From: Clostridiaceae bacterium
GTDB taxonomy: Bacteria; Bacillota; Clostridia; Oscillospirales; Acutalibacteraceae
Reading direction: 5' to 3'
Assembly (NCBI GenBank): GCA_016292455.1
Contig: JAEDIL010000084.1
Coordinates: 1-7,862 of the forward strand
Length of the DNA stretch: 7,862 bases
The notes below the pieces were generated by a model that made no database searches, was not told the DNA's origin, and saw only the letters and a program-made list of their open reading frames with translations. Every line of letters starts with the position of its first letter. Position 1 is the first letter of the stretch. Positions 1 through 7,059 of the stretch are shown here, one piece after another. A program made the position numbers and the translations under genes.

Positions 1-108
1 GTATCTATATACAGCTTCGGGGTGAAGAAAACGGTTTCTGCATCTAAATGCGACATCCCCATTTTTTTTGAATGAGACGAAGAAAATGAAAAGGGGAATA
101 AACAGTAT
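1..108. other. Unassigned left edge, possible end or start of a neighbouring gene
   Basis: Two readings are possible and I cannot choose between them. On the plus strand a frame is open from base 1 to a TGA at 73-75, which could be the last 24 codons of an upstream gene; the hairpin that follows would be its terminator. On the minus strand an ATG at 62-60 opens a frame that runs off the window, but it lacks a good ribosome site. Neither short peptide is recognisable. Confidence 0.25.
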
Positions 109-150
109 CACCGGAGTCGGAACAACAGATGCTCTGACTCCGGTGCTTTT
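109..150 (+). terminator. Probable intrinsic terminator of the upstream transcript
   Basis: Perfect 10-bp inverted repeat: CACCGGAGTC at 109-118 and GACTCCGGTG at 136-145, with a 17-nt loop, followed by a short CTTTT run. The U-tract is weak, so termination strength is uncertain. It separates the left-edge sequence from the promoter of the regulator gene. Confidence 0.55.
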
Positions 151-172
151 CACTTACTCTACCGAGCGTTTA

Positions 173-201
173 TTGTATTTGCGAAGCTGTGGTTGTATAA
201 T
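173..201 (+). promoter_or_regulatory. Sigma-A-type promoter of the XRE/desulfoferrodoxin-like gene
   Basis: A consensus -10 TATAAT at 196-201 lies exactly 17 bp downstream of a partial -35 TTGTAT at 173-178. The start of transcription would fall near 208, so the leader is very short: the AAGGAG ribosome site (208-213) is almost at the 5' end. No inverted repeat is visible over this promoter, unlike the promoters at 870 and 4841. Confidence 0.6.
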
Positions 202-222
202 AAGGTCAAGGAGTGATAAATA

Positions 223-807
223 ATGAATCAGATTAAAACCGGTGCGCTTATCCGAAGACTCAGAACGGAAAGCGGACTGACTCAGTTAAAGCTTGCCGAA
301 AAGCTTAATGTCAGCGACAAGGCGATTTCAAAGTGGGAAAGGGGGCTTGGCTGTCCGGACGTCTCTCTGCTCGGTGAACTTTCAAAGGTTCTCGGCGTGG
401 AGCTTGAAAAGCCCCTTTCCGGCGAACTTGGCGAAAACAGCGCTCTGGGCGGAAATATGAAAAAACTGCTTTTTTATGTCTGCCCTGAGTGCGGCAATAT
501 AATAACCTCAATGACAGCAACGCCTGTTTGCTGCTGCGGCAAAAAGCTTACTGCGCTCAAAGCACAGAAGGCGCCCGAGAGCGAATGTCCCATAATTGAG
601 CTTGTTGAAAACGAATACTTTTTCACAACCGCTCACCCGATGGAACGCGAACATTACATTTCTTTCGTGGCATTTCTGAATGACGACACATTGCATTTCA
701 AAAAGCTTTATCCGCAGTGGGACGTTCAGATACGCTTTCCACGATTGGCACGAGGAAGACTTTATTGGTACTGCACAAACCACGGCTTGTTTTATACGTT
801 TATGTGA
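223..807 (+). CDS. XRE-family regulator fused to a desulfoferrodoxin-like iron domain
   Basis: Residues about 6-60 form a Cro/CI-type helix-turn-helix (LTQLKLAEKLNVSDKAISKW). The C-terminal part resembles desulfoferrodoxin. A desulforedoxin-like knuckle has C87-x2-C90 and C103/C104/C105. A superoxide-reductase-like segment has HPMEREHYI (H138, H144) and CTNHG (C184, H187), matching ligands of the mononuclear Fe(His)4Cys centre. At the position where the first equatorial histidine usually stands, this protein has E121 (PESEC). The fusion architecture is a recurring one in gut Clostridia. A role as an iron- or oxygen-species-sensing transcription factor, rather than an enzyme, is inference. The start is fixed by AAGGAG at 208-213, 9 bases before ATG. 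It is a single gene with its own promoter, upstream of and co-directional with the esterase gene, which also has its own promoter. Confidence 0.85.
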   Translation: MNQIKTGALIRRLRTESGLTQLKLAEKLNVSDKAISKWERGLGCPDVSLLGELSKVLGVELEKPLSGELGENSALGGNMKKLLFYVCPECGNIITSMTATPVCCCGKKLTALKAQKAPESECPIIELVENEYFFTTAHPMEREHYISFVAFLNDDTLHFKKLYPQWDVQIRFPRLARGRLYWYCTNHGLFYTFM

Positions 808-869
808 TTATAGTTTTGTGCAGGTTGATGCTTTTACATTGCTTTCATGAAATACCGGACAACTTTTAT

Positions 870-898
870 TTGACAAACAGCAGGTGTTACTGTATAAT
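870..898 (+). promoter_or_regulatory. Consensus promoter of the secreted esterase gene
   Basis: Perfect TTGACA (870-875), 17-bp spacer, perfect TATAAT (893-898). Transcription would begin near 905, inside the palindrome at 898-916. A promoter this close to consensus that is covered by a palindrome suggests repression as the main control, by inference. Confidence 0.85.
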
Positions 899-916
899 GT
901 TAATAAACTATTAACA
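898..916. promoter_or_regulatory. Palindromic operator candidate over the esterase transcription start
   Basis: GTTAATA (899-905), spacer AAC, TATTAAC (909-915): a perfect 7-bp inverted repeat, 8 bp if the flanking T/A at 898/916 is counted. It begins at the last base of the -10 box and spans the expected start of transcription. The same layout, GTTAACA-N3-TGTTAAC, occurs at the 39-aa gene promoter (4862-4878). The cognate protein is unknown. Confidence 0.6.
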
Positions 917-930
917 AAGGGGTTTATAAA

Positions 931-1968
931 ATGAAATTGAAAAAGATTGTTGCGGTTTTTCTTGCTGTTTTGTGTGCGGCGTCATGTCTTGCGATTTCTG
1001 TCGGCGCTGTTTCCATATCGGAAGGAAACAGTGCTCTGCTTAAAACTTTTACAAGCGGCGTTGCTTCAAACGGCTTTGATTATCTTGCGTTTTCACCGAA
1101 AAAGGGCGAAGCTGACACACAGAAATATCCTCTCATGGTGTGGCTTCACGGAATGAAATCGGGTCAGGAACCGGGAAGTCAGCTTAAATGGTATAGTTTT
1201 TCAAATTGGGCAAGTGATGAATTTCAGACCCGTTTTACGCAGGGCGGCTGCTATCTTCTTGCTCCGCGCGCCTGCAACGCAACAAACAACTGGGACGCTG
1301 CCCTTGCTTCTTCGCTGAAATCAATTATTGACGAATACATTAAGCTGAACAAAGAGAATATTGACACTTCAAGAATCTACATCGGCGGATATTCAACAGG
1401 CGGTGTAATGGTCTGGGCAATGCTTTCGAGGTATCCCGGCTTTTTTGCCGCAGGTCTTCCGCTCGCTTCAATCACACAGCCGGCTGCTCTTGAACTCGGT
1501 GGCTTGAAAAACACTTCAATCTGGATCATGTGCTGCGACATTGACTACTATGCCGGAGGCAGAACCACCGCGGCGAGGGAAACCTTCAACTACCTTAACT
1601 CAATAACCTACAGAAAGAGCGGGCTTCGAATCACAAATATGACCGAAGCAGTGTTCAGCGACGGCAGCAAAAAAACCGAAGTCAAAAACGGGGAAGTTGT
1701 TGTTGCAAAAGACGCAGAGCATTATGTCTGGATGGCAGCCACCTTTGATATGCATATGAGCGACATGGTTACTCCGTATCTTTACGCTACCACCGTTGAC
1801 GGAAACGGAAATACTATCAGCTTTGAAGACCCCGAGCAGGGCGTAATTTCATGGCTTTGCCAACAGACAAACGAAGAACACTCCGAAAACCGACCGAGCG
1901 GCTTTTTTGCTCAGCTTGCCGCTTTCTTCAAAAAGATTTTCAGTCTCTTTCTTGCGTTGTTCAAGTAA
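931..1968 (+). CDS. Secreted alpha/beta-hydrolase, esterase/depolymerase type
   Basis: A 345-aa protein that probably hydrolyses ester (or less likely peptide) bonds outside the cell. The N-terminus is a signal peptide (KLKK, hydrophobic core, cleavage likely near VGA at 24-26); no lipobox fits. WLHG at 71-74 matches an oxyanion-hole strand. GGYSTGG puts the nucleophile at S155. D203 or D205 (CCDIDYY) and H264 (DAEHYVW) are the likely acid and base. The layout resembles PHB-depolymerase/feruloyl-esterase-like families, but the substrate cannot be read. The last ~21 residues (from F325) are an odd amphipathic aromatic/lysine tail, outside the catalytic fold, that resembles the small protein at 4899. 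The start follows AAAGGGG (916-922) by 8 bases. The gene is monocistronic: own promoter, and a terminator at 1994-2022. Confidence 0.8.
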   Translation: MKLKKIVAVFLAVLCAASCLAISVGAVSISEGNSALLKTFTSGVASNGFDYLAFSPKKGEADTQKYPLMVWLHGMKSGQEPGSQLKWYSFSNWASDEFQTRFTQGGCYLLAPRACNATNNWDAALASSLKSIIDEYIKLNKENIDTSRIYIGGYSTGGVMVWAMLSRYPGFFAAGLPLASITQPAALELGGLKNTSIWIMCCDIDYYAGGRTTAARETFNYLNSITYRKSGLRITNMTEAVFSDGSKKTEVKNGEVVVAKDAEHYVWMAATFDMHMSDMVTPYLYATTVDGNGNTISFEDPEQGVISWLCQQTNEEHSENRPSGFFAQLAAFFKKIFSLFLALFK

Positions 1969-1993
1969 ACAAGAATCAGACAACACACTCGTC

Positions 1994-2022
1994 CCGGGAG
2001 CATGATGCTCCCGGATTCTTTT
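1994..2022 (+). terminator. Strong intrinsic terminator after the esterase gene
   Basis: CCGGGAGCAT (1994-2003) and ATGCTCCCGG (2005-2014) are perfect 10-bp arms around one central base; the real loop is a few bases larger. TTCTTTT follows at 2016-2022. It lies 26 bases after the esterase stop codon and should isolate it from the BIG2/C39 gene. Confidence 0.85.
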
Positions 2023-2133
2023 AAACGTTTCGAGCTTCATTTGAGGCTTTGTCGGTATGACGTTCTTTTTCATCAACTCTTTGCTTGAAGTCTGAGCTTT
2101 TTTGAGTCTAGTTTTACAAAATCCGGAGGACGT

Positions 2134-4713
2134 ATGAGAAAGTATCTGAGAATAACAGTTTTTGCGTTTGGCATAATGCTTCTGACGCTTATGGTGTCTT
2201 TTGCCGCAGATACATCAGAATATACTGTCGGTGACACTTTCCGGCTTGAAAATGAGAGCGGAACTGTTATTGAATACGACAAAGCTTTTTTGGAGAAAAA
2301 AGGCGATTTGTTTGTTGCCGGAAAATCAGGAACAACAACAGTAAGGTTTAATAAATACATTAACGGCGTATACACTCAGGTCGGTTCCCGGACGATTGTG
2401 ATTTCAGAAAAAGCAGCTATCGAGCTTGACAAGGTAAAACTTACCCTTGGAGTTGGTGAAACAAGAACAATGAAATATACCCTGTCGGGAGGAGAACCGA
2501 GCAGCGGAATTTCATGGCGCTCTTCAAACCCCGATACGTTAACAGTCTCAGACGGAAGAATAACCGCAATCAAAGAGGGTGCCGCTGTAATAACGGCAAC
2601 AACCGCAAACGGCTGCGTTTCAAGTTGTAATGTCACAGTCAAACCTGCTCCCGAAACAGTTTCAATTGTCAGAACTCTGGTTCTGGGAGTCGGCGAAACA
2701 AGAAAATTGAAGATAACCTTTAATGATAATTCATATTCTTACAAAAAGGTATATTCATCTGAAAACAAAGCGGTTGCAAGCTTTTCCAAAGGGGCGGTAG
2801 TTACCGCTGTATCTGTCGGAGAAACAACAATCGGAATTGAAACATTCAACGGAAAAATCTCAAATTGTCTGGTAAAAGTTGTTCCTGCTCCGAAGAAAGC
2901 TGCGCTGAATCAGAAGTCAATTTCGCTGTATACTGACCGGACAGCAACGCTAATACCGTCTTTTGACAGCAGTATTGAATACGACTCTTATACTATTGCT
3001 GCTGACGATTGCTCAATATGTACAGTCTCGGAGAACGGCAGAATTGTTCCCAAAAAGCCGGGCAAAACAACAATCCGTGTAAAAACCTATAACGGCTTGA
3101 CGGCTGTTTGCCCGATAACAATAAAAAAAGCTCCTACTGAAATTGTGCTTAACAGAAAATCAGTTGCCTTGGGAAAAGGGGAGAAGTATAGCCTGCAATT
3201 TTCATTTGACTCAAAAATCGGAATAAATGATTATTCTGTGAAATCAAACAATGAAAAAACAGCAATAATTTCGAAAAACGGAGTAATTGAAGCAAAGGAG
3301 ACAGGAACTGCCAAGATAGTGATTGAAACTTACAACGGAAAGAAAGCGGTATTTTCCGTCAATGTTAAAGCAGCTCCGTCAAAAGTTTCTTTAAACAGGA
3401 AGTCTATTGTTCTCGGTGCCCGAGAAGAATATAAAATAACGGCGTCTGTTCCGGAAAACTCAGCGTCGGGTGAGATAGCTTTTGTTTCTTCAAATAATGC
3501 CGTTTGTTCGGTTTCAAAGGACGGTACTGTAAAACCGTTGAAAGCAGGAAAGGCTAAAATTACGGCTAAGACTTATAACGGAAAAACAGCTTTCTGTAAC
3601 ATTGAAGTCAAAAAAGCGCCGTCATATATAAAGTTTAAGGAGGCGTCTCTGAAACTCGGCGTGGGTGAAAGACTGAGTATGGAATACACTCTGCCGAAGG
3701 GGACGTATTCAAACAGAGTCACCTTTACATCTTCTGACAAAAAGATTCTTTCTGTTTCTTCCAAAGGGACTGTATCGGCAACAAAAGTCGGAAGTGCAAC
3801 GGTGACTGTAAGGACATACAACGGAAAAACTTCAAAATGTAAAATCCGGGTGTATAATGCACCGGCGAGCATCTCCTGTGCAAGCTACACTCTTTATCAG
3901 GGTAGAAAGATAGTTCCCGAAATTTACTTCAACAAAGGTCAATATGCAAACAGAATTGCATTAACTTCAAGTGACCCGTCTGTTGTCAGCATATCGGACG
4001 GCAGGTACATGTGGGCAAAAGCAATTGGCAGTGCAACTGTCAGAGTGAAAACCTACAACGGTAAAAAGACCTCATTCAGAGTTGACGTAATCAGAATGGC
4101 TGTACCTTTTGTGAGCCAGACCGCGGCGGGGTATCCGACCGGGTGCGAAGCGGCTTGCTGTGCGGCTATTTTGCAGTATTACGGTTACAACATTTCCTGC
4201 CGTAAAATGGTTGAGACAATTCCCCGGGAAAATGTTGTCATAATCAACGGAAGAAGATACGGACCGGATATAAATGAAAAATTTGTAGGAAATCCGGCAG
4301 CCGGCTATACTTCTGCGTCTCCGGGATACGGAGCGTTTTCTCCCTGCATTACAAAATCGCTGAACAAAGCTCTGAAAAACGTCAACGGAAAGCATAAGGC
4401 AACGAAAATATCAGGTTGTACCTTCAACGAACTGCTGAATACCGTTTCAAAAGGCCATCCCGTCATTGTTTGGGCAACCTATCAGATGTTCAATCCTTCA
4501 ACCGTAAATTCGTGGTACATACCGAACGGAGACGGAACATACCGTTACTACTCTTATCCCAGAGGAACACACGTTCTTGTTCTTGAAGGGGTGTCGGAAA
4601 ACTATGTTTATCTGATGGACCCGATTTTAGGTCATGTTTCATATACCAAGAGCGCTTTCAAAAGCAAATGGGCATTGCTTGGCAAGCAGGGAGTTATCCT
4701 TGAACGAAAATGA
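2134..4713 (+). CDS. Secreted BIG2-repeat protein with C-terminal C39-like cysteine peptidase
   Basis: An 859-aa exported protein. Residues 1-25 are a signal peptide (MRKYLR, hydrophobic core, SFAA). Residues 30-91 look like a degenerate Ig-like unit, and 93-652 hold seven bacterial Ig-like (BIG2) domains, each ending in a T-Y/F-N-G-K strand followed by an AP linker. Residues 655-859 match the peptidase C39_2 family: Q662 before the YPTGCE motif with nucleophile C671, H813 in GTHVLVLEGV, and D829 in YLMDP. C39_2 proteins are papain-fold cysteine hydrolases; this is not the ABC-transporter-linked bacteriocin-processing type, as there is no transporter part. I see no LPXTG, SLH or choline-binding anchor, so surface retention is unexplained. 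The start follows GGAGG (2125-2129) by 4 bases. No convincing promoter is visible in 2023-2133. The substrate is unknown. Confidence 0.87.
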   Translation: MRKYLRITVFAFGIMLLTLMVSFAADTSEYTVGDTFRLENESGTVIEYDKAFLEKKGDLFVAGKSGTTTVRFNKYINGVYTQVGSRTIVISEKAAIELDKVKLTLGVGETRTMKYTLSGGEPSSGISWRSSNPDTLTVSDGRITAIKEGAAVITATTANGCVSSCNVTVKPAPETVSIVRTLVLGVGETRKLKITFNDNSYSYKKVYSSENKAVASFSKGAVVTAVSVGETTIGIETFNGKISNCLVKVVPAPKKAALNQKSISLYTDRTATLIPSFDSSIEYDSYTIAADDCSICTVSENGRIVPKKPGKTTIRVKTYNGLTAVCPITIKKAPTEIVLNRKSVALGKGEKYSLQFSFDSKIGINDYSVKSNNEKTAIISKNGVIEAKETGTAKIVIETYNGKKAVFSVNVKAAPSKVSLNRKSIVLGAREEYKITASVPENSASGEIAFVSSNNAVCSVSKDGTVKPLKAGKAKITAKTYNGKTAFCNIEVKKAPSYIKFKEASLKLGVGERLSMEYTLPKGTYSNRVTFTSSDKKILSVSSKGTVSATKVGSATVTVRTYNGKTSKCKIRVYNAPASISCASYTLYQGRKIVPEIYFNKGQYANRIALTSSDPSVVSISDGRYMWAKAIGSATVRVKTYNGKKTSFRVDVIRMAVPFVSQTAAGYPTGCEAACCAAILQYYGYNISCRKMVETIPRENVVIINGRRYGPDINEKFVGNPAAGYTSASPGYGAFSPCITKSLNKALKNVNGKHKATKISGCTFNELLNTVSKGHPVIVWATYQMFNPSTVNSWYIPNGDGTYRYYSYPRGTHVLVLEGVSENYVYLMDPILGHVSYTKSAFKSKWALLGKQGVILERK
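2410..4089 (+). repeat. Seven tandem ~81-codon BIG2 repeats within the C39 protein gene
   Basis: The repeats are visible at protein level. The conserved NG asparagine recurs at residues 159, 239, 320, 401, 482, 563 and 642, and the AP linker at 172, 252, 333, 414, 495 and 576, giving 79-81 residues per unit. Middle units share LN-x-KS-(I/V)-x-LG near their start and (K/E)TYNGK near their end. The DNA has diverged, so this is an old domain array rather than a recent tandem duplication. Its likely role is a stalk or adhesion module that holds the peptidase away from the cell. Confidence 0.85.
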
Positions 4714-4840
4714 TTTGACAACGGCTTTGCTCTCTGCGTTCAATCGTGACTGACTCCATACAGACGGTAACCTTGTCTTTCTGCATTATTCTTTGATGTG
4801 ATTTTTCAAAAATAAACTCACAAAAGAAGTAGAAAAGCTA

Positions 4841-4869
4841 TTGACATTTCCGATGTGTTTTGTTAACAT
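4841..4869 (+). promoter_or_regulatory. Promoter of the 39-aa small-protein gene
   Basis: Perfect -35 TTGACA (4841-4846), 17-bp spacer, and -10 TAACAT (4864-4869, four of six consensus bases). The -10 is formed from the left arm of the palindrome at 4859-4881, so a protein bound there would block polymerase directly. Confidence 0.75.
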
Positions 4870-4881
4870 ATTGTTAACAAA
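4859..4881. promoter_or_regulatory. Palindromic operator candidate over the small-protein promoter
   Basis: GTTAACA (4862-4868), TAT, TGTTAAC (4872-4878); with the flanking TTT/AAA each arm is a perfect 10 bp. It has the same half-site and the same 3-bp spacing as the palindrome at the esterase start (898-916). It overlaps the -10 box and the expected transcription start near 4876. Confidence 0.65.
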
Positions 4882-4898
4882 TATAAGGAGGTGTGAGT

Positions 4899-5018
4899 AT
4901 GCTGGCTATCGTTGCTTTCCTTTCTGATATTGTATATTTTATTCAGAAGTTCTTCAATGACCTGCTTGCTAAGGTTGGCGGTGAAAAGCAGCCGGAAGAT
5001 GAAGAATTAAAAAGCTGA
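4899..5018 (+). CDS. 39-aa amphipathic small protein, function unknown
   Basis: Too short for usual gene callers but well supported: TTGACA promoter, AAGGAGG at 4885-4891, 7-base spacer, ATG, 39 codons, TGA. Residues 2-24 (MLAIVAFLSDIVYFIQKFF and on) are hydrophobic/aromatic with polar residues D10, Q16, K17, N20 and D21 on one side, so an amphipathic helix lying on a membrane, or a short membrane segment, is likely. Residues 25-39 are charged and acidic (GGEKQPEDEE). It has no signal cleavage site, Cys cluster or double-glycine leader. The pattern resembles the C-terminal tail of the esterase, and both genes share an operator-like palindrome. It could be a membrane-associated regulator, a secreted surfactant-like peptide or a toxin of a type I pair; none is shown. 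No homologue is recognised. Confidence 0.7.
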   Translation: MLAIVAFLSDIVYFIQKFFNDLLAKVGGEKQPEDEELKS

Positions 5019-5146
5019 CATTAACCATTGTTTGTTTTCAAAAAACACAGAAAAAATCAAATTTTTCACGGATTATGTTTGTTCAGGGGATTATCTTTTC
5101 GAACCTGATATATAGCTTCAAGGCATTTGTTTTTTTTACAACGTGA
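5019..5146 (+). other. A/T-rich 3' region of the small-protein transcript
   Basis: About 130 bases separate the small-protein stop codon from the first good terminator. The stretch is rich in A and T runs and has no ORF with a ribosome site that I can support. If transcribed it would make the mRNA untranslated tail longer than the coding part. Confidence 0.35.
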
Positions 5147-5187
5147 AAACCTCCGCAGGACTGATACTTGCGGAGGTTTGTTTTTTT
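5147..5187 (+). terminator. Terminator between the convergent small-protein and amt genes
   Basis: AAACCTCCGCA (5147-5157) and TGCGGAGGTTT (5169-5179) form an 11-bp perfect stem with an 11-nt loop, followed by T7 at 5181-5187. The T-run favours the plus strand. On the minus strand the stem is followed by only a short T-run, so it may also end the amt transcript, less efficiently. Confidence 0.85.
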
Positions 5188-5211
5188 GCTTCTGACCTGT
5201 GACTGATAAGC

Positions 5212-6963
5212 TTATTCAACGTCCTGAAGAGCGTCATAGCCCTCCTCACCCGTTCTGACCTTGACAACATTTTCAACATCATAGACGAAGATTTTTCCGT
5301 CACCGATGTGACCTGTGTAGAGAACCTTTTTCGCCGTCTCGATAACCGTTCTGACAGGAACTTTGCTGACAACAATGTCAACCTGAATTTTCGGCAGGAG
5401 GTTGGCTTCAACCTGAACGCCTCTGTAATATTCGGGTGTGCCTTTCTGAATTCCGCAGCCGAGAACATGAGAAACCGTCATGCCTGTTATTCCGACGCTG
5501 AGCATTGCCGCTTTGAGAGACTCAAATCTAGATTCCTTGCAAATGATTTCAATTTTTGTAAATTTAGGCGAACCGTCTTCAAAGGTGGGAACCTTCTTAA
5601 CGGGAACCGCCTCGGCAACGGGTACATCGCCGATAATCGGCGTTGCTTCTTCAAAGCCATAGTCGATGCTCTTGACCGCCGGCATAAAGTCAGCGTATGC
5701 ACTCGGCAGACCGTGCTCTGTTGAGTCAAGACCTTTGATTTCCTCTTCGGGAGAAACACGAAGACCGATGGTTTTTTTGATTACGGTGAAAGAGATGAAC
5801 ATTGTTATTCCCGTCCAGAGGAGAATTGCGAGAATGCCGAGAGTCTGAATGCCCAAAAGTTTGAAGCTTCCTGTGTAGAAAAGACCGGCAAGACCTGCCG
5901 GGGCTTCGGGATTTGCGAAAAGACCAACGGCTATTGTTCCCCATACACCGTTGACAAAGTGAACACCGACGGCACCGACAGGGTCATCTATATGAAGCCG
6001 CAGGTCAAGGAACTCAACCGCAACAACAACAAGAATACCGCTGACAACACCGACAGCGGCAGCGCCGATGGCGTCAAGCGCATCGCAGCCTGCTGTTATG
6101 CCGACAAGACCGGCGAGAGAAGCGTTGAGACACATTGAAACGTCGGGCTTTCCGTTTTTTACCCAGGTCAGAATGAGGGTAACGCACGTCGCAACGGCGG
6201 GTGCAATTGTTGTTGTGAGAAAGATTGAAGCCAGCGAGGTGTTGTCCCATGCGGCGGCTCCGTTGAAGCCGTACCAGCCGAACCACAGAATAAAACAGCC
6301 AAGGGCGCCGAGAGTGATTGAATGACCGGGTATTGCGTTGATTTTTTTGACCTTGCCCGCCTTGTCTTTAACATATTTTCCGAGTCTCGGGCCAACCATT
6401 ATTGCGCCGATCAGAGCGGTGATGCCTCCGACCGAGTGAATTGCCGCCGAGCCGGCAAAATCGTGAAAGCCCAGCTTATAAAGCCAACCTTGTTCATTCC
6501 ATACCCAGCCGGCTTCAATGGGATAAACAACAAGCGAAATAACGCCTGAGTAAACACAATAGGAAATAAACTTTGTTCTTTCAGCCATTGAGCCTGAAAC
6601 TATTGTTGCGGCAGTGGCGCAAAAAACAAGGTTAAAAACAAAGCTTGAAGCGTTTTCGGTGATGAACTGCGAAAAATTTGTGAAAAGCTGAAGATTCGGT
6701 ATTCCGATCACGCCGAAAAGATAGTTTTCTGACATCATAAGGGTGAAGCCAAGAAGACTGAAAACGACAGTTCCGATGCAGAAGTCCATAAGGTTCTTCA
6801 TAATTATGTTTCCGGCGTTTTTTGCCCTTGTGAAGCCCGTTTCAACCATTGCGAAGCCTGCCTGCATGAAGAAAACGAGCGCCGCGCCGATAAGAAACCA
6901 GATTCCGAAGACCTGTGAGCTCACCGTTTTTTCAATAAGCTCCGTGATTGTTTGAATTTCCAT
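5212..6963 (-). CDS. amt: Ammonium transporter with fused C-terminal P-II domain
   Basis: A 583-aa inner-membrane ammonium channel/transporter. Residues about 15-400 are the 11-helix Amt fold: signature DFAGSAAIH (168-176), twin pore histidines H176 and H335, gate-like F114, and GWYGFNGA (229-236). A linker (SPEEEIKGLDSTEHG) leads to a full P-II domain at 467-583, with T-loop residues 503-525 (Q506, K525) and B-loop GDGKIF (554-559). P-II normally is a separate trimer that plugs Amt in response to ADP/ATP and 2-oxoglutarate; here it is tethered. The uridylylated Tyr51 of E. coli GlnB is V518, so that control is absent. I place the start at ATG 6963: AAGGAG (6977-6972) sits 8 bases before it, whereas the alternative GTG at 6972 overlaps the ribosome site. 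It is monocistronic with a long attenuator-like leader. Confidence 0.93.
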   Translation of the reverse strand: MEIQTITELIEKTVSSQVFGIWFLIGAALVFFMQAGFAMVETGFTRAKNAGNIIMKNLMDFCIGTVVFSLLGFTLMMSENYLFGVIGIPNLQLFTNFSQFITENASSFVFNLVFCATAATIVSGSMAERTKFISYCVYSGVISLVVYPIEAGWVWNEQGWLYKLGFHDFAGSAAIHSVGGITALIGAIMVGPRLGKYVKDKAGKVKKINAIPGHSITLGALGCFILWFGWYGFNGAAAWDNTSLASIFLTTTIAPAVATCVTLILTWVKNGKPDVSMCLNASLAGLVGITAGCDALDAIGAAAVGVVSGILVVVAVEFLDLRLHIDDPVGAVGVHFVNGVWGTIAVGLFANPEAPAGLAGLFYTGSFKLLGIQTLGILAILLWTGITMFISFTVIKKTIGLRVSPEEEIKGLDSTEHGLPSAYADFMPAVKSIDYGFEEATPIIGDVPVAEAVPVKKVPTFEDGSPKFTKIEIICKESRFESLKAAMLSVGITGMTVSHVLGCGIQKGTPEYYRGVQVEANLLPKIQVDIVVSKVPVRTVIETAKKVLYTGHIGDGKIFVYDVENVVKVRTGEEGYDALQDVE

Positions 6964-6996
6964 TCTTAACACTCCTTATCCATGGGGTAATATTAA

Positions 6997-7038
6997 GAAA
7001 AAGGAGTCTTTGAGACGAAAATACTCAAAGACCCCTTT
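6997..7038 (-). terminator. Second hairpin/U-run in the amt leader: attenuator candidate
   Basis: On the minus strand the arms at 7038-7024 and 7014-7000 pair with 9 bp near the loop and 5 bp at the base, separated by one C-A mismatch. The loop is 9 nt, and the 3' end runs into TTTTTC. It lies between the amt promoter and start codon, so if it forms it stops transcription before the gene. Confidence 0.7.
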
Positions 7039-7059
7039 GTCTTTATAGAAACATATAAT

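Noticed and set aside
2538..2543. GTTAAC inside the BIG2/C39 gene as a third operator
   Set aside because: It is a lone hexamer in coding sequence without the second arm; chance is sufficient.
2134..4713. BIG2 repeats as a CRISPR or DNA-level tandem array
   Set aside because: The repetition is in protein sequence only; the DNA units have diverged and stay in frame in one gene.
4897..5018. Bacteriocin precursor with the C39 protein as its processing enzyme
   Set aside because: The small protein has GG at 27-28, but the following tail is only 11 acidic residues, and the C39 domain is on an exported stalk with no ABC transporter; not supported.
5308..5724. Plus-strand open frame antisense to amt
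   Set aside because: It lies fully inside the P-II/linker coding region of amt with no ribosome site or recognisable domain.
6964..6972. GTG start for amt, three codons upstream of the chosen ATG
   Set aside because: The GTG overlaps the AAGGAG ribosome site; the ATG at 6963 has an ideal 8-base spacing.
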